A program made the translations under genes and the position numbers. Below the pieces are notes generated by a model that was not told where the DNA came from, searched no databases, and saw nothing but the letters and a program-made list of their open reading frames with translations. A stretch of 31,627 nucleotides of DNA, taken from JAOTYV01 sp041557595 (lineage in GTDB: Bacteria > Pseudomonadota > Alphaproteobacteria > UBA8366). Below, piece by piece: positions 29,963 to 31,627 of this stretch. The first letter of the stretch is position 1. Each line of letters opens with the position of its first letter. The stretch spans positions 1 to 31,627 of the forward strand of contig JBFFGE010000030.1 of NCBI GenBank assembly GCA_041557595.1. The letters run 5' to 3'.

Positions 29963-31561
29963 GTGGCGACGAAAATTATTAACGCCATATTTGAAACCGC
30001 GAGGTGGCGCACATCTAATCTCGGACTTTGGATATTCGCCGTTCTGATCGTGTTCGGCATCACGCCGTCAATCGCCTGTACCTCCATCCCGCTCTCGGAC
30101 CGACAAATACGCGTCAAAGATATATTTGACGCGTGGACCCGGAATCTTAAAGATGGCAAAGGATATAGTGAGTTTAACAATAGAAAGGGAATATTGGCGA
30201 ATAACGAGCCCGCTATTATTAACGCCTATCTACGCATGTACGAGGCGACGAAGGACGTAAAGTACCTGCGGAACGCCGTCGTGCATGGCGACCGCATCCT
30301 TTCGCACCGCGACGATCAGGCCGGTTACGCCAACTATCGCGGAAACAGCGCGCCCGTTTGGAGCGATGCAAACGGCAAATACGTGCGAGACGACAAAGCC
30401 TATCCGTTCGTCTTGGAGAGCGGGCTCCTCATCAAGCCCCTGGCCTATTTCGCATATCTCGTCCGGAACGAAGATTGCCTGAAAATCGTAAAAATGCCCG
30501 ATGGCAGGACCTTCGCCGATATCGCGGGAAATTATATCGCGAAGGCCCGGCAGACGGTCCGGTATCACCACGAGAACTGGCGCATCGACACCGTAAAGGG
30601 CCGGCCAATCGGGTTCTATGTGCTGCCGCGCGACGCCGATTTTGTCGTCGGCGTAGATCCGGGCAGGCCGGTTCCGACGAACTATCAAACCGCGATGGGC
30701 AGCGCGCTGTTGTCCTTTTACTTGGCAACCCGTTACCCATCGTACAAAAGAAGAGCCGACCGGATCGCTTATTTTTTACTGGATGAGTTTAAAAATAAAC
30801 CGGACGAGTCCATCAGGTTTAATTATTGGCCTTCGATGAATTACTATCCTTCTGGTTATGTATTCTATTCTGCCAAAGCCGAGGATATCAGTCATGCGTC
30901 GCTGTCATTGGAATTTGTTGTTCTATACTATGAAAATTCTCTGGGCATATTTTACCAATCAGACATAAAGCGGCTCGCGAATACCTATTTGTCGAAGCTG
31001 GACAAGGGCGACGGTCGGTTTGCCCACCGCATCGACGGTTCCGGGACCGCCACGCATTCCGACAGGCATCAGCTCGGCCAGTTCGCCTTCCTCGGCGATC
31101 AGGACCCCCGCGTCTTCGAAAGCGTGGAGAATGCGCTGCTGTTTTCCGTCGACCTCCTGAACAACCCGCCGGCGAGCACGTCCGGCTTTCTGAGCCTGGC
31201 GAACTACCTGTATCAGGCGGTGAAGCGGTTTCCGGCCGGAACGTCGCGCTGCCCGTGGGCCAAGGTCTGCCGATCCGATGACGATTGCCTTTCATCGTCG
31301 CCAACGAGCTTTTCGTATCACGCGGCCGACCTCGCCGACGCCCGGTGCTATGCATCGGCGGCCGGCGATGCGGTCGCGCATTCGATGTGCCACGGGGAAT
31401 GGCCTACAAAGATCTCACTGGGCGATTTCTGGCGATACGATCGAAAGGCCGTGTCGCCGCCGGGCGCGGCATGCGAAGCGTTGCGTGTATCATCGGTCCG
31501 GTCCGAAAATACGGCTCAAAGAACGCGGCGACTTTGCGTGCGCAAATATAGGTGCCGATAG
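29963..31561 (+). CDS. Unrecognised exported protein, possibly alpha/alpha-toroid
   Basis: I do not recognise this 532-residue protein. A long N-region (residues 1-20) is followed by a hydrophobic segment (21-38, GLWIFAVLIVFGITPSIA) and then CTS. It is probably exported or anchored. The middle (about 50-420) has repeated helix pairs with aromatic-rich motifs (NEPAIINAYLRMYEAT, YQTAMGSALLSFYLATRY, AEDISHASLSLEFVVLYYE), as in six-hairpin or alpha/alpha-toroid glycosidases, lyases and epimerases. That is a guess. Codon use is AT-rich at 30100-30250 and 30770-30980, unlike the neighbours. The last 110 residues are cysteine-rich, and the end (LRVSSVRSENTAQRTRRLCVRKYRCR) looks like out-of-frame sequence, so a late frameshift or decay is possible. 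The start is GTG 29963, with GAGGGG 11 bases upstream. Confidence 0.6.
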   Translation: MATKIINAIFETARWRTSNLGLWIFAVLIVFGITPSIACTSIPLSDRQIRVKDIFDAWTRNLKDGKGYSEFNNRKGILANNEPAIINAYLRMYEATKDVKYLRNAVVHGDRILSHRDDQAGYANYRGNSAPVWSDANGKYVRDDKAYPFVLESGLLIKPLAYFAYLVRNEDCLKIVKMPDGRTFADIAGNYIAKARQTVRYHHENWRIDTVKGRPIGFYVLPRDADFVVGVDPGRPVPTNYQTAMGSALLSFYLATRYPSYKRRADRIAYFLLDEFKNKPDESIRFNYWPSMNYYPSGYVFYSAKAEDISHASLSLEFVVLYYENSLGIFYQSDIKRLANTYLSKLDKGDGRFAHRIDGSGTATHSDRHQLGQFAFLGDQDPRVFESVENALLFSVDLLNNPPASTSGFLSLANYLYQAVKRFPAGTSRCPWAKVCRSDDDCLSSSPTSFSYHAADLADARCYASAAGDAVAHSMCHGEWPTKISLGDFWRYDRKAVSPPGAACEALRVSSVRSENTAQRTRRLCVRKYRCR

Positions 31562-31627
31562 GCAGCGTCGCGGTCGCAAGCCTTTCCGTGGTCAATCGTT
31601 GCTCGTCAATATCCGGATCGGCTTGCC

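Noticed and set aside
31404..31595. 63-codon minus-strand frame near the right edge
   Set aside because: It overlaps the end of the unrecognised exported protein gene and has no family pattern; it is kept only as a reminder that the 3' end of that gene is doubtful.
31592..31627. Possible C-terminal end of a minus-strand gene entering from the right edge
   Set aside because: Only eleven codons (GKPIRILTSND) before a stop; too short to support.

Overview
The window is GC-rich and reads as the chromosome of an alphaproteobacterium, most likely Rhodospirillales-like. The grounds are inference: a C4-pathway 5-aminolevulinate synthase, a 17-kDa/RT0821-type lipoprotein, alphaproteobacterial-style GTCATTCCCGC palindromic repeats, and the density of CoA-ester, 2-oxoglutarate dioxygenase and NitT/TauT-type transport genes. 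There is no rRNA, tRNA, CRISPR array, phage or insertion sequence that I can see. Genes are tightly packed and no gap exceeds about 250 bases.

Layout. (A) 1-2856: the 3' part of a 4,5-dihydroxyphthalate-decarboxylase-like gene, a secreted Sel1-repeat protein whose start codon lies in a strong inverted repeat, and a convergent TauD/TfdA-type dioxygenase. (B) 3057-6090: a family III CoA-transferase followed by a thiamine-diphosphate enzyme of the oxalyl-CoA decarboxylase / 2-hydroxyacyl-CoA lyase type, closed by a perfect hairpin. (C) 6131-8846, minus strand: an enolase-superfamily enzyme, a second TauD-like dioxygenase and a gamma-carbonic-anhydrase-like hexapeptide protein, probably one operon. 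It is divergent from an F420-type luciferase-like oxidoreductase (8971-10026). (D) 10105-14133, minus strand: a double-hotdog MaoC hydratase, a DUF35 protein and a cysteine-less SCP2-thiolase-like protein, then an unrecognised membrane protein. (E) 14226-18690: a RimK-like ATP-grasp ligase divergent from a class III aminotransferase, then hemA and a PadR-like winged-helix protein. (F) 18812-23657: an SDR, a FieF-like cation efflux protein coupled to pdxH, a lipoprotein, a class B DnaJ protein and a crotonase. (G) 23890-29944, plus strand: an aldo/keto reductase, a creatinase-like M24 protein, a complete ABC importer (binding protein, permease, ATPase) and a sulfotransferase. (H) 29963-31561: an AT-richer, unrecognised exported protein.

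How the parts may work together. Most of the window looks like accessory catabolism of organic acids as CoA thioesters. Region B resembles the oxalate-type two-enzyme cycle: one enzyme moves CoA between formyl-CoA and an acid, and the other splits the acyl-CoA and regenerates formyl-CoA. Region D has the parts of a hydratase plus DUF35-dependent retro-aldolase, as known for steroid side-chain cleavage. Region G couples an importer to enzymes that could act on its cargo. The substrates cannot be read from the sequence. Housekeeping genes (hemA, pdxH, the DnaJ-like gene) are interspersed.

The best leads for something new are the CoA-transferase/lyase pair, the thiolase-like/DUF35/MaoC module with a zinc-less DUF35 protein, the M24 protein with replaced metal ligands beside an importer, the KxQ enolase-superfamily enzyme, and the start-codon hairpin of the Sel1 gene.
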